Source: Laspinema palackyanum D2a
GTDB taxonomy: Bacteria; Cyanobacteriota; Cyanobacteriia; Cyanobacteriales; Laspinemataceae
Reading direction: 5' to 3'
NCBI GenBank assembly: GCA_025370845.1
Contig: JAMXFF010000024.1
Span: forward strand, 54,497 to 116,372
Length of the DNA: 61,876 nt
The notes below the pieces were generated by a model that searched no databases, was not told the origin of the DNA, and was given only the letters and a program-made list of their open reading frames with translations. Numbering within the stretch: position 1 is the first letter of the stretch; the number at the start of each line of letters is the position of its first letter. Shown here piece after piece: positions 40,601 to 48,882 of the stretch. Position numbers and translations under genes: made by a program.

Positions 40601-41177
40601 TTAAGAAGTGATTCCAGTGGTTTTGGAAATCAGGACGGGCATTTTCTGGGATGATGGCCGTGAGTAAAGGGGTGGCGATCGCTTCCCTGGCGTGATAGCC
40701 AAAGAGAGTTTCGGCAGTGGGATTCCAGGTTTGAATCTCACCGTTGAGGTTGAATTCAATGACGGCGATCGGGAGATGATTCAGGTAAAGTGCCAGTTGG
40801 TCTGCGGTGGGGGTCCCCAGGGATGGGATGCCAACCCTGTCACTTTGGACCGGACTAAAATGCAAAGACGTGGGATAGGTGGTTTTCTGGGCAATTTTTA
40901 ATTGTCCCCAGGTCCACCCCATCCAGCCGAAAAATAGGGGGTTAAGGTCTAGGATCCAGTGGAGTGGATTGGTGAGATGGACCTGGGCGATCGCCCCTAA
41001 AGACCAGTCTACATCTCGCATCACCATGTCCAGAATCCATGCCAAGACTGGGATCATGCAACCCAAGAGGATTCCCACCCGGGTATAAGTTTGAATCAGC
41101 CCCCCCTGGTGATTTTCGGGGTTACAATTTACATCTGCATTGGGCTTCAACTTCTGGGCCGGTAAATTATTAGACAT
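37647..41177 (-). CDS. Membrane-anchored six-PAS sensor histidine kinase
   Basis: 1176 residues. Two hydrophobic helices near the N-terminus (about 32-50 and 70-92), then six PAS/PAC units starting near 125 (NHLPIAVIEF), 255 (EATFEGIIIH), 385 (SNLPGMVYRC), 515 (ELASDFVYSM), 650 (NAMPDLMFRF) and 775 (NTVQEVIFQT). Several end in the PAC-like DISDRKR. HisKA with His920 in FLANMSHELRTPLNAIIGYSE; HATPase with VLLNLLSNAAKFT, FRVTDTGIGMSPEQ, QADPSTTRKYGGTGLGLAIS and GSTFTVRL. No receiver domain is attached, so phosphate must pass to a separate regulator. Separate receivers lie on both sides (41824 and 36077). Confidence 0.93.
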   Translation of the reverse strand: MSNNLPAQKLKPNADVNCNPENHQGGLIQTYTRVGILLGCMIPVLAWILDMVMRDVDWSLGAIAQVHLTNPLHWILDLNPLFFGWMGWTWGQLKIAQKTTYPTSLHFSPVQSDRVGIPSLGTPTADQLALYLNHLPIAVIEFNLNGEIQTWNPTAETLFGYHAREAIATPLLTAIIPENARPDFQNHWNHFLTHPCKQRWRLENRTREGRTLTCEWNVLPLLNQSRELIGVAALVCEITQQVQTETALRDSEARLRRLSEATFEGIIIHIRGKIIDVNQALVKMSGYSEAELIGKNAFDYLTPHSKRIALTRIKLGDETPYEVEVLKKDGTIGVVEIQGKEILNSGERVRVAAVRDISDRKRSQDLEKLLIATVTENQRTLATLMSNLPGMVYRCKNDRNWTMEFVSDGCVELTGYSSEDLIGNRRVSFGKIIHPDDQDELWAKVQASLQNQQPFESAYRIITRTGETKWIWEQGRGIFSVTGELFALEGYLTDITERTKSVEALRQSEARYRAISELASDFVYSMTLNEQGEPIAEWVTESFKRITGYTREEINQKGGWHRVIHPEDLPKFRQFEREILGEQGAVLEYRIFTKFGEICWLRDSARTVDHPGEEPRKKVLGSVQDISDRKRSEFQMLHAMSLLSKSEAKNRALLNAMPDLMFRFDRRQTILDFKPVNGIDFGNLSGQFLGKKLSELLSHEVVADCINALEKTLQSHEIEIFEYDLTINEEIFSYESRVVASGEQEALAIVRDITARKRSEAEKLQLIASLQDSEEKYRSVVNTVQEVIFQTDPNGCWTFLNPAWTEISGYSIQESLGTPFLNYIHPENHLETQQKFQKLVQGQIDYCHHEVCYLTKTGDRRWIDVYARLRLSPDGTIIGLSGTLNDISDRKKVSQQLQEAKAAAEAANRAKSAFLANMSHELRTPLNAIIGYSEILLEESEDLGSEDFIPDLQKIQVAGRHLLSLINDILDISKIEAGKMELYLETFEIQTLLENVLATAKPLIQKNNNTLESICPPDIGTLYADLTKIRQVLLNLLSNAAKFTTEGTITFEVSRDLMWIPQTPLKSPLGESGDLMGTDSTQPLNGDPLGPPSPCIIFRVTDTGIGMSPEQMNQIFNAFTQADPSTTRKYGGTGLGLAISQRFCEMMGGEISVSSQVGVGSTFTVRLRTVPVQPDS

Positions 41178-41823
41178 CTTGATGAGATCTCTTTGGCGAA
41201 GAGGGTGGGTTTGACTTGAACTGTCATTTTTAGAGTTCCTGTCTTGTCATCAACGGGATATCATGGGGTCCAATGCTTTCCTAACCGCTATTGTTGAGTT
41301 CTGAATCCTGGACGATCTCAAGAAAGTGAAGCGCTGACTAAAATTTCAGACAATCATTGGCCGTTAAATTCCCATTTATGATCACAGAAATTGCTGCCCA
41401 AATCGGCAGGTACTTGGCACCATTGATTCACCTCCTTTTTCTCCTCAATGCTCTGGTTATTTCACCAATCACGGATATGGACTAAGAGTAGGGCTTAGAT
41501 TAACCAGAAAATCAGGAAATCACCCAGACTGGCGGCAGGGGATGAATGCTCGGGAAAAATCTAGGTTTGACCGATGAGGGCTGCTGCCCTGTGATTCCGA
41601 TCTTTGGATTTTAAAATTGACCCAGAATCCCCCTCCATTAAAAATCCCCAGTTTGCGCCTGGAGAACTCCGAATCCTTAAAAATATCACTCAAAACTTCT
41701 GTGGACTGATAGAAATACCATTCATTGCTGTTCAAGAGTGAAGAAATTGACCCCGTGGCGATCGCACCCCTTAAATTTTCCTCATCTATTCTCCCCATTC
41801 AGCATCGGAGTGGAAGCGGCATC
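41178..41823. other. Intergenic, kinase promoter side
   Basis: 645 bases. A short open frame on the minus strand at 41520-41798 has no recognisable similarity and I do not call it. The region should hold the promoter of the six-PAS kinase. Confidence 0.4.
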
Positions 41824-42201
41824 TTAAACCGTCGGTTGCTTGGAAATATGTAACTGAATTTTCTCTAACAACCGAGGAAACTCCACGGGTTTGGTGTCAT
41901 AATCATCGCATCCTGCCGCCAGACATTTCTCGCGATCGCCAGACATGGCATGAGCAGTTAATGCAATAATCGGGATCCACTGAGTATCCGGTGCCGCTTT
42001 AATCCGCTTGGTTGCTTCCCACCCATCCAATACCGGCAAACTCATATCCATCAAAATCAAGTCAGGTGTTTCGGCATGGGCCATTGTGACGCCTTGTCCG
42101 CCATCGACGGCTACGATGACCTCATAGCCCCGACGCTTCAGACGACGCAATAGCATATCCCGATTCATCTCATTATCTTCTACCAACAGGATCTTATGCA
42201 T
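41824..42201 (-). CDS. Single-domain response regulator
   Basis: 125 residues, a stand-alone CheY-like receiver. Seen: LLVEDNEMNRDML (acidic pair), phospho-acceptor Asp52 in LILMDMSLPVLDG, the Thr of ALTAHAMSGD, and Lys in DTKPVEFP. No output domain, so it works as a phosphorelay intermediate or protein-interaction switch. It is upstream of, and in the same direction as, the six-PAS kinase (645 bp gap), which is its most likely kinase. Confidence 0.9.
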   Translation of the reverse strand: MHKILLVEDNEMNRDMLLRRLKRRGYEVIVAVDGGQGVTMAHAETPDLILMDMSLPVLDGWEATKRIKAAPDTQWIPIIALTAHAMSGDREKCLAAGCDDYDTKPVEFPRLLEKIQLHISKQPTV

Positions 42202-42691
42202 TGCTTTCGGGTTCCCTTTGCTCCCCTTACTGTATGCCTTCCTTAAGGCTTTCTAGCATAACGCTCATTTCCACGCCTCGATATTATTGTCCAGTTTCAA
42301 CGCCAAGGTTGCTTGAAGGCGCGAATGGCTTAAAATCTGAGCGGGGTCAGTCTGAATGCCCGGTTTGGCATTTCGCGTTGTGTTTTGTTCTTCCCCTAGC
42401 GATCGGTCCTTAGATTTCGGCAGCGATCTCCGGCCTAGGAGCCATTTTCTATAAACTTACAAACCTATCTCTGTGTGCAACAATGTTGCCGTAATTTATT
42501 TTGCAGTCACAACGCTCGACTCCTCCTCCAGTGTCTTTCTTAATTTACTTTACTCGATCGCCACTCTTCCACAAGCCACATCATAGAACTGACTCAAGGG
42601 TTCGATTACAGGACCGCCCCCAGAACCCTCCCCGCCCTCCGGACGGAAATTCTCCCCCACCCCTGCCCTCGATCCACCGATCCATTGATTT
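42202..42691. other. Divergent intergenic region, regulator / ABC transporter
   Basis: 490 bases between divergent genes. C-rich near 42590-42680 just before the ABC gene. No gene or defined promoter seen. Confidence 0.4.
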
Positions 42692-43474
42692 ATGTCCTTA
42701 CCCAACCCCCCTGTTAACGATTCAGTTGTAGAATTTTGGGATGTCACCTTTCGGGTGAATCAGCGCAATTTAGTCTCCAATTTGAATTTTAAAGTCAATC
42801 GTGGTGAAGCGTTAGTGCTCATCGGACGCAGTGGCAGCGGCAAAAGTACCACGATCGCCCTGATGGATGCTCTAAAAATTCCCACTCATGGCGAGGTCCT
42901 CGTTGAGGGCAAACCCACCACTCAATGGGACCCGATTCAGTTGCGGCGACGGATGGGCTATGTCATTCAGGACATTGGTTTGTTTCCTCATTTCACCGTA
43001 GCTAAAAATGTCGGTCTCGTCCCGTCACTTCAGGGATGGGACCGCGATCGCATCCAAAACCGAGTCACCGAACTCCTCGAACTCGTCGGATTAGAACCCC
43101 AACATTTCCTCCACCGCTACCCTCACCAACTCTCCGGGGGTCAACGCCAGCGCGTCGGCGTCGCCCGTGCCCTGGCAGCCGATCCCCCCGTCTTGCTCAT
43201 GGATGAACCCTTTGGGGCGGTGGACCCCATTACCCGCCTGGAACTCCAACGGGAATTTCAACACCTGCAACAGCAACTCGGCAAAACCGTAATATTTGTC
43301 ACCCATGACATTCACGAAGCTTTACGCTTGGCAACCCGCATCGGCTTGATGCAAGATGGCAAACTGGTCATGTTAGGCACTCCCCCGGAATTTTTGCAAT
43401 CCGAACATCCCGAAGCTCAAGCCTTTATCCGCTGCCTCCCCACTCCCACCTTCGATGAAACCGCTGATTTCTAG
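42692..43474 (+). CDS. OpuC/ProV-type ABC transporter ATP-binding protein
   Basis: 260 residues. Energises uptake of quaternary-amine osmoprotectants (glycine betaine, choline or similar). Seen: Walker A GRSGSGKST at 45-53, Q-loop VIQDIGLFPH, signature LSGGQRQRVGVARAL, Walker B VLLMDEPFGAVD, H-loop THDIHEAL. No CBS domains at the C-terminus, unlike many ProV/OpuCA proteins, so osmotic gating through CBS is not expected. First gene of a three-gene cluster with permease and binding protein. Confidence 0.9.
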   Translation: MSLPNPPVNDSVVEFWDVTFRVNQRNLVSNLNFKVNRGEALVLIGRSGSGKSTTIALMDALKIPTHGEVLVEGKPTTQWDPIQLRRRMGYVIQDIGLFPHFTVAKNVGLVPSLQGWDRDRIQNRVTELLELVGLEPQHFLHRYPHQLSGGQRQRVGVARALAADPPVLLMDEPFGAVDPITRLELQREFQHLQQQLGKTVIFVTHDIHEALRLATRIGLMQDGKLVMLGTPPEFLQSEHPEAQAFIRCLPTPTFDETADF

Positions 43475-43487
43475 GCGTTCCAGGGGA

Positions 43488-43556
43488 CCAGAAACCGGGT
43501 TTCTGGACAAAATCTCGGGGATGAAGTCACAAATCTCGGTAAGAAACCCGGTTTCT
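43488..43556. repeat. Pair of palindromes inside the ABC operon
   Basis: CCAGAAACCGGGTTTCTGG (43488-43506) and AGAAACCCGGTTTCT (43542-43556) fold singly or with each other. They fill the 131-bp gap between the ATPase and permease genes and may set differential mRNA stability or partial termination. Confidence 0.75.
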
Positions 43557-43605
43557 CACCCATTGCCCTATCAATCCACCCTTGTCAACTCTATCAGCCT
43601 GAATC

Positions 43606-44238
43606 ATGGATGAGTTTTTTCTGATTCGATATAGCGAAGAAATTTTGCGTCGCAGTGGCGAACATTTATTTTTAGTGGCGATCGCCATTACCATTGCCAC
43701 CACCTTCGGGATTCCCTTGGGCATTCTCATTACCCGCAAACCCCACCTTTCCCAAAGCATTTTGGGGATTGCCAATATCCTGCAAACGGTTCCCAGTTTA
43801 GCCCTCTTTGGCTTTTTAATTTCGGTACCCATTATTGGCGGAATTGGGGCAGTCCCCGCCATATTTGCCCTAACTTTATATGCCTTATTACCGATTATTC
43901 GCAATACCTACACCGGCATTATTGGCGTAGACTCGGCCATTCGTGAGGCGGGAAGGGGGATGGGGATGACCGATTGGCAATTGCTCTCCCAAGTTGAGAT
44001 TCCCTTGGCAATGGGGGTTATTTTGGCGGGGGTGCGAGTCTCGACGGCTATTTCAGTGGGAATGGCGACGATTGCTGCGGCGATCGGGGCCGGTGGATTG
44101 GGGGCGTTGATTTTTCAAGGGATTTCGATGGTGAACAATCAACTGATTTTAGCCGGGGCAGTTCCGGCAGCGGCGATCGCCTTAATTGCCGATGGGGCGA
44201 TCGGCTGGCTTGAACATCAATTAACGGTCAAAAAATGA
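43606..44238 (+). CDS. OpuC-type ABC transporter permease
   Basis: 210 residues with about six membrane helices. The coupling EAA-like loop IREAGRGMGMTDWQLLSQVEIPLAMG is typical of betaine/choline permeases of the OpuCB/ProW group. ATG start at 43606. Its stop overlaps the start of the binding-protein gene by four bases (ATGA), so the two are translationally coupled. Confidence 0.88.
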   Translation: MDEFFLIRYSEEILRRSGEHLFLVAIAITIATTFGIPLGILITRKPHLSQSILGIANILQTVPSLALFGFLISVPIIGGIGAVPAIFALTLYALLPIIRNTYTGIIGVDSAIREAGRGMGMTDWQLLSQVEIPLAMGVILAGVRVSTAISVGMATIAAAIGAGGLGALIFQGISMVNNQLILAGAVPAAAIALIADGAIGWLEHQLTVKK

Positions 44239-45164
44239 ACGCCAAACAAGTTTTATTCTTAGCCCTTTGCACCCTCACTCTCGGCGCAATCGTTGGTTGC
44301 CAAACCGATAACTCCCGCCCTAGGGGAAAGGCAGATATTGTGATTTGCTCTAAAAATTTCACGGAACAAAATATCCTCGGTGAACTCCTCGCCCAACAGA
44401 TAGAATCTCAAACCAATTTAACCGTCGATCGCCAGTTAAATTTAGGCGGGACATTCCTCTGTCATGATGGCCTCCGAACCGGCCAAATTGATGCTTATGT
44501 TGAATATACCGGCACGGCTTTTACCGCAATTTTAAACGAGACCCCGATTTCAGATGCAGAAACGGTTTACCAAAAGGTCAAACAAGCCTATCAAGACCAA
44601 TTTAACTTAACCGTCATGCCTCCATTAGGTTTTAATAATACCTTTGCCATCATGGTCCGAGGAGAAGATGCACGGAATTTAAACTTAAAAACTCTCTCCG
44701 ATGCCGCTGAACATACCCCCCAATGGACCGCCGGATTTGGCTATGAATTTATGAGTCGGGAAGATGGGTTTCCCGGCTTGGCGGCGACCTATCAGTTAAC
44801 CTTTGCCCGCCCTCCCGAAGTCATGGATTTAGGATTAATGTATCGGGCATTAGTTTATAAAAAAGTGGATTTAATTGCCGGAGATTCTACCAATGGATTA
44901 ATTGATAAATTGGGATTAGTGGTGCTAGAAGATGATAAAAATTATTTTCCCCCTTATCAAGCGGTTCCTATTGTCCGGCAGGAAACCTTAGAAAAATATC
45001 CAGAACTAGAAGCGGCAATTACCCAACTGGCGGGATTAATTTCTGAAGCAGAAATGCAACAAATGAACTATCAAGTTGATGGAGAATTTCGTCGATATCA
45101 GGAAGTGGTGCGGGAGTTTTTGGCCTCCAAACAGTCACCGAAATCTGGGAATGAGTCAGAATAA
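44235..45164 (+). CDS. OpuC-type substrate-binding lipoprotein
   Basis: 309 residues. Signal with lipobox LGAIVGC (Cys about 22), so it is anchored on the periplasmic side of the inner membrane. The ProX/OpuCC fold is seen in DIVICSKNFTEQNILGELLAQQIE, LGGTFLCHDGLRTGQIDAYVEYTGTAF and DLIAGDSTNGLIDKLGLVVLEDDKNYFPPY. The last matches the aromatic-ligand loop of quaternary-amine binders, but I cannot choose between betaine, choline and related compounds. Confidence 0.88.
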   Translation: MNAKQVLFLALCTLTLGAIVGCQTDNSRPRGKADIVICSKNFTEQNILGELLAQQIESQTNLTVDRQLNLGGTFLCHDGLRTGQIDAYVEYTGTAFTAILNETPISDAETVYQKVKQAYQDQFNLTVMPPLGFNNTFAIMVRGEDARNLNLKTLSDAAEHTPQWTAGFGYEFMSREDGFPGLAATYQLTFARPPEVMDLGLMYRALVYKKVDLIAGDSTNGLIDKLGLVVLEDDKNYFPPYQAVPIVRQETLEKYPELEAAITQLAGLISEAEMQQMNYQVDGEFRRYQEVVREFLASKQSPKSGNESE

Positions 45165-45195
45165 ACGGGGGGAATACTCAGGGGATTCGGTTTTC

Positions 45196-46533
45196 TTATT
45201 TCTGGAAAATCATATTCGGCATTCTCCCGATCCAAAATAAGCGAGTTGCAGTTACACCCATCAAGATTGCACCTGTGATGAAACAAGCACTATATCCATA
45301 AGAAACAGCCATCATTCCGCCTACCAAACTGCCAACAATTGTGGCAATGCCTATCAGGGAATTATAGGAACCCATTGCGATCGCTTCCTGACCTTTGGGG
45401 GCAAGCTTGGCAACGATGGTGGTGCTAGAAATGCTAATTGCAGCCCAAGTCAATCCGGTTAAGAGGTGGGCGATGCCCACAATGGGCAAACTCAGGGGAT
45501 GGACAGGCATCACCGCCACGAGAGTGAAAATCAGGAAAACGGCAATTCGGATGGCAGTTGCCCAAGCTTGTAGCTTAACCCCTTTGTGTTTTTGGACAAA
45601 ACGGGCCATTGGCAGATAAAAGAACGCCTCGATCGCCGCTTTACCCATGCTAATCAGTAAAATTTGAGTATTGGTTGCCCCTAAATGGGTGCTCAGAAAA
45701 ATCGGAAAGGGGACAAAGACGACATTCACCGCGAAGAAAAAGACCGCTGCACAACCATAGTAAAGCAGCAGGGGACGGGAGAGGTTTTGAAGCAGGTTAA
45801 CCGGCCAGGACGGATGCAGGATAAAATACAGCATTCGCGAGGAATAAAACATCGCCCGTCTTTCGATCACTGCTACAGAGATGACGTCATGTAACTCGGA
45901 CTGATACTGGCGGTGTTCTGAACTTTTGCGCGGTTCTTTTACCCATTTCACGCACAGAATCAAGCTGACTGTAGCGGCACAACTGGCTAAGAGTAACAGC
46001 GATCGCAGTCCCATACTCGTCCAATGAATGGGAATGAAGGCTAACCAACTGGCCCCCAACAAAACGCCCCCGACAAAACTCCAGCCAGAAATCTGATAAA
46101 ATCGACCAAAGGCACTGGCCCATCGGTCTTCGGGGTTGCCATCGATGACCAGGGCGGAGGCAACTGGGGTAATGGCGGCCATGAAAAATGCGCCTAGGGT
46201 ACAGAATATCATCACTTGCTCGATTCCCTGGGCGATCGCCGTGAGTGCGGTACAGAGGGCAAATCCACAAAATCCGAGGATGAGGAAGGGACGGCGCAGT
46301 TTGAGGCGATCGGACAGGTTGCCCCAGACAATAAAGGCAATGACACCGGCGAGGGAAGTCAGGGAATGGACTCGTCCGACATCGGTTACACTGCCATCGA
46401 CGCTTTGAACGATAAATAATGGCAGTAGGGTGATTAATAAGGCTTCGCCTAATTTATACGGCACAAAGCCAAAAAACCACAGCGGTACCGTGAGGCGCGA
46501 TAACCGGAAAGGGTTGATTAAGAAAAGATTCAT
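45196..46533 (-). CDS. MFS transporter
   Basis: 445 residues with about 12 membrane helices in two bundles joined by a long charged loop at about 205-240. The loop 2-3 motif GNLSDRLKLRRPFLILG is the MFS signature. Convergent with the ABC cluster, 30 bp apart. No substrate-specific motif recognised; efflux is as likely as uptake. Confidence 0.85.
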   Translation of the reverse strand: MNLFLINPFRLSRLTVPLWFFGFVPYKLGEALLITLLPLFIVQSVDGSVTDVGRVHSLTSLAGVIAFIVWGNLSDRLKLRRPFLILGFCGFALCTALTAIAQGIEQVMIFCTLGAFFMAAITPVASALVIDGNPEDRWASAFGRFYQISGWSFVGGVLLGASWLAFIPIHWTSMGLRSLLLLASCAATVSLILCVKWVKEPRKSSEHRQYQSELHDVISVAVIERRAMFYSSRMLYFILHPSWPVNLLQNLSRPLLLYYGCAAVFFFAVNVVFVPFPIFLSTHLGATNTQILLISMGKAAIEAFFYLPMARFVQKHKGVKLQAWATAIRIAVFLIFTLVAVMPVHPLSLPIVGIAHLLTGLTWAAISISSTTIVAKLAPKGQEAIAMGSYNSLIGIATIVGSLVGGMMAVSYGYSACFITGAILMGVTATRLFWIGRMPNMIFQK

Positions 46534-46821
46534 CGGGTCGGTATGGGTTGTAGGGTTAAAAAAAAAGAGCCAATTGCACCCCTAAATAATTGCAAATTTA
46601 AAATAAAATTGATGCGATTTGACGCTGATTACCCACTCTAATTCGACGCAGTTCTTGGGCTTAAAGTGCCTTACTATAAGGTATCCGCAAAAATACGGAC
46701 TATTGGGGATCGCTTGTTTAATTTTTGGGTTATTCTTAATACCTGCAATCTTCTTTGGACTCCATCCGGGCCGATCGCCTCATTCATTTTGGCCTGCAAC
46801 TCCCATCGCGATTGCTGCCAT

Positions 46822-46944
46822 AAAAAAACCCGCCTTCGCGGGTTGGATGAAATCTATAAAAACCTGCACCCTCAAGGGTGGGGCTACAGGGACCTTAGCG
46901 AAGCCCGGGCCGAAGGGCTATAGCCCGCCTGCGCGGGCTGAAGA
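46822..46944. repeat. Hairpin cluster with petL terminator
   Basis: Four GC hairpins: AACCCGC-CTTC-GCGGGTT (46827-46844), CACCCTC-AAGGGTG, GCCC-GGGCC-GAAGGGC and AGCCCGC-CTGC-GCGGGCT (46922-46939). On the minus strand the first is followed by seven T (46822-46828), giving a plausible terminator for petL. The rest resembles dispersed cyanobacterial palindromes. Confidence 0.7.
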
Positions 46945-46977
46945 GTATGGTTAGATCTTTGACAACCGGATTTGGGA

Positions 46978-47073
46978 TTAGATCAGCTTGACGGCACGCA
47001 ATCCAAACATCAGGACCACGGCACTGACGAAGGCTCCACCGACAATCAAAGCGTAAGCAAGGATTCCAGACAT
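46978..47073 (-). CDS. petL: Cytochrome b6-f complex subunit 6 (PetL)
   Basis: 31 residues: [15 protein letters not shown] start, one membrane helix, and the diagnostic C-terminus FGLRAVKLI. PetL is a small peripheral helix that helps stabilise the dimeric b6f complex in the thylakoid. A good GGAG ribosome site lies 10 bases upstream of the ATG at 47073. A longer frame reaching 47190 has no additional similarity. Divergent from aroB. Confidence 0.88.
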   Translation of the reverse strand: MSGILAYALIVGGAFVSAVVLMFGLRAVKLI

Positions 47074-47167
47074 TGAGCAGTATCTCCATTTAAAATCGCT
47101 ACCCACCATTGAATCATGGCTTGCGATACAATACAGCCCTCTAGTTTTAGTGAATGGGTTGTTTACC

Positions 47168-48262
47168 ATGCCGTCTGATATCCGCGTCAATCTGCCCCAG
47201 GACTCTTACAATATTGCGATCGCCCCTCAATCCTTAGATCAACTCGGGGAGCAAATGCAACCCCTGAAGTTGGGGAAAAAAGTCTTAGTGGTGTCCAACC
47301 CCGTGGTGGATCGACGGTATGGCGACTGCCTCCGGTCCTCGTTAACCGCAGCGGGATTTGATGTCTCTACCTGCATCCTGATGGCAGGAGAACAATACAA
47401 AACCCTGCGATCCATCCAAAAAATTTACGATGCGGCCCTAGAACAACGCCTAGAACGGTCCTCCACAATGGTTGCTTTAGGCGGTGGGGTTGTGGGAGAT
47501 ATGACCGGATTTGCGGCAGCGACTTGGTTGCGGGGGATTAATTTTGTCCAAGTTCCCACCACCCTGTTAGCAATGGTGGATGCTTCGATTGGAGGCAAAA
47601 CCGGGGTGAATCATCCCCAGGGGAAAAATCTGATTGGGGCATTTTATCAACCGAAGTTAGTGGCGATCGACCCCGAGGTGCTAAAAACGCTCCCAGCCCG
47701 GGAATTTCGAGCCGGAATGGCCGAGGTGATTAAATATGGGGTGATTTGGGATTCGGAATTATTCACCCAGATGGAACAGGCAAAGCGGTTGGATCAGTTA
47801 CGCTATGTCGATGCGGGATTTTTGGAAGAAATTCTCGCCCGTTCTTGTCAAAGTAAAGCGGATGTTGTGGGCAAAGATGAAAAAGAAGCGGGATTGCGGG
47901 CGATTCTGAATTATGGTCACACCATTGGTCATGCGGTGGAAAGTTTGACCCACTATAAGGGAATGAATCATGGGGAAGCAGTGGCAGTCGGGATGGTGGC
48001 GGCATCGCGCTTAGCGGTGGGGTTGGGACTGTGGGATGAAGAGTGCGATCGCCGTCAGTTTGCCTTGATTGAAAAAGCCGGGTTGCCGACGAAATTACCG
48101 GAGGGGTTGAATCTTGAGGAGATTATTGACACCCTGCAAACTGATAAGAAGGTGAAAGATGGAAAAGTGCGGTTTGTGTTACCGACACAAATCGGTGCCG
48201 CAACTGTGAGCGATCGCGTGACGTCAGATCTCATTCGCCAGATATTGCCTGGAATGCAGTAA
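47168..48262 (+). CDS. aroB: 3-dehydroquinate synthase
   Basis: 364 residues from the ATG at 47168; a GTG six codons earlier is possible. Second step of the shikimate pathway, converting DAHP to 3-dehydroquinate, NAD- and metal-dependent, cytosolic. Seen: [28 protein letters not shown] (NAD site), [40 protein letters not shown] and the metal-binding [11 protein letters not shown]. Full length. Confidence 0.96.
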   Translation: MPSDIRVNLPQDSYNIAIAPQSLDQLGEQMQPLKLGKKVLVVSNPVVDRRYGDCLRSSLTAAGFDVSTCILMAGEQYKTLRSIQKIYDAALEQRLERSSTMVALGGGVVGDMTGFAAATWLRGINFVQVPTTLLAMVDASIGGKTGVNHPQGKNLIGAFYQPKLVAIDPEVLKTLPAREFRAGMAEVIKYGVIWDSELFTQMEQAKRLDQLRYVDAGFLEEILARSCQSKADVVGKDEKEAGLRAILNYGHTIGHAVESLTHYKGMNHGEAVAVGMVAASRLAVGLGLWDEECDRRQFALIEKAGLPTKLPEGLNLEEIIDTLQTDKKVKDGKVRFVLPTQIGAATVSDRVTSDLIRQILPGMQ

Positions 48263-48301
48263 CGCCGGTTCACCTTAGAGACTTCGCAAGAGGGGGATGC
48301 C

Positions 48302-48751
48302 ATGAGCAAATATGACAAACTGTTCCAAACTTACGCGAAATCAACGGAAAAACTCACGCCTGTCGAAGCGTTGTTTGCCATTACGTTGATTGTGGTTTAT
48401 GCCGATGGTCAAATGTCTGAACAACAATCGGAGTTACTCCATGAGTTGATGGCAAGTGGCGCGATGAAGGGGTATGAGGTAGAAGATATCTACAAAATTT
48501 CGGCCAAAGTTGATAGAATTTGGGACCGTCAAGGGACTTCGGCTTTGTTTAATGCAGCCATTGAAGCCCTGCCGGATGATATGGTTGAAGGGGCCTTTGC
48601 CGTAGCCGCCACCTTTGCAATTGTTGATGGGAAGGTGACGCCAGAAGAATCCCATTATTTGGATAAATTAGCCCACGCCCTAAAAATTCCCGCCGAAACG
48701 GCACCCCGACTAATTGCCGAAGCTTGGGAGAATTATCGGCGATCGGAATAA
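48302..48751 (+). CDS. TerB-like (tellurite-resistance family) protein
   Basis: 149 residues, all-helical. The TerB/DjlA-N-type pattern is seen twice: LFAITLIVVYADGQMSEQQSELLHELM and FAVAATFAIVDGKVTPEESHYLDKLA, each with an acidic DGxxxxxE metal-like site. Such proteins bind metals or act in stress signalling. The name does not prove tellurite resistance. 39 bp after aroB and in the same direction, with GAGGGGG as ribosome site. Confidence 0.75.
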   Translation: MSKYDKLFQTYAKSTEKLTPVEALFAITLIVVYADGQMSEQQSELLHELMASGAMKGYEVEDIYKISAKVDRIWDRQGTSALFNAAIEALPDDMVEGAFAVAATFAIVDGKVTPEESHYLDKLAHALKIPAETAPRLIAEAWENYRRSE

Positions 48752-48801
48752 GGTGGGGGGATATAGCTGTTCCTGCACTCATAAGGCACAGATATTTAGA
48801 G

Positions 48802-48851
48802 GAGTGCGAGCATCTTGCTGGCTGACAATAGGGAGCAAAATGCTCGCACTC
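48802..48851. repeat. 18-bp inverted repeat
   Basis: GAGTGCGAGCATCTTGCT pairs with AGCAAAATGCTCGCACTC (17 of 18) over a 14-base loop, between the convergent TerB-like and AAA-like genes. Looks like a dispersed element; may act as a bidirectional stop. Confidence 0.75.
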
Positions 48852-48882
48852 CCAAAACTGCACCTCATAACTATGGGAACCG

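Noticed and set aside
41520-41798. 92-codon frame downstream of the lone receiver
   Set aside because: No similarity, no ribosome site, random-looking composition.
44235-44238. Frameshift between permease and binding-protein genes
   Set aside because: The four-base overlap ATGA is ordinary translational coupling; both frames are complete.
46619-46954. 111-codon frame upstream of petL
   Set aside because: Runs through the hairpin cluster and competes with another frame; no conserved features beyond one hydrophobic stretch.
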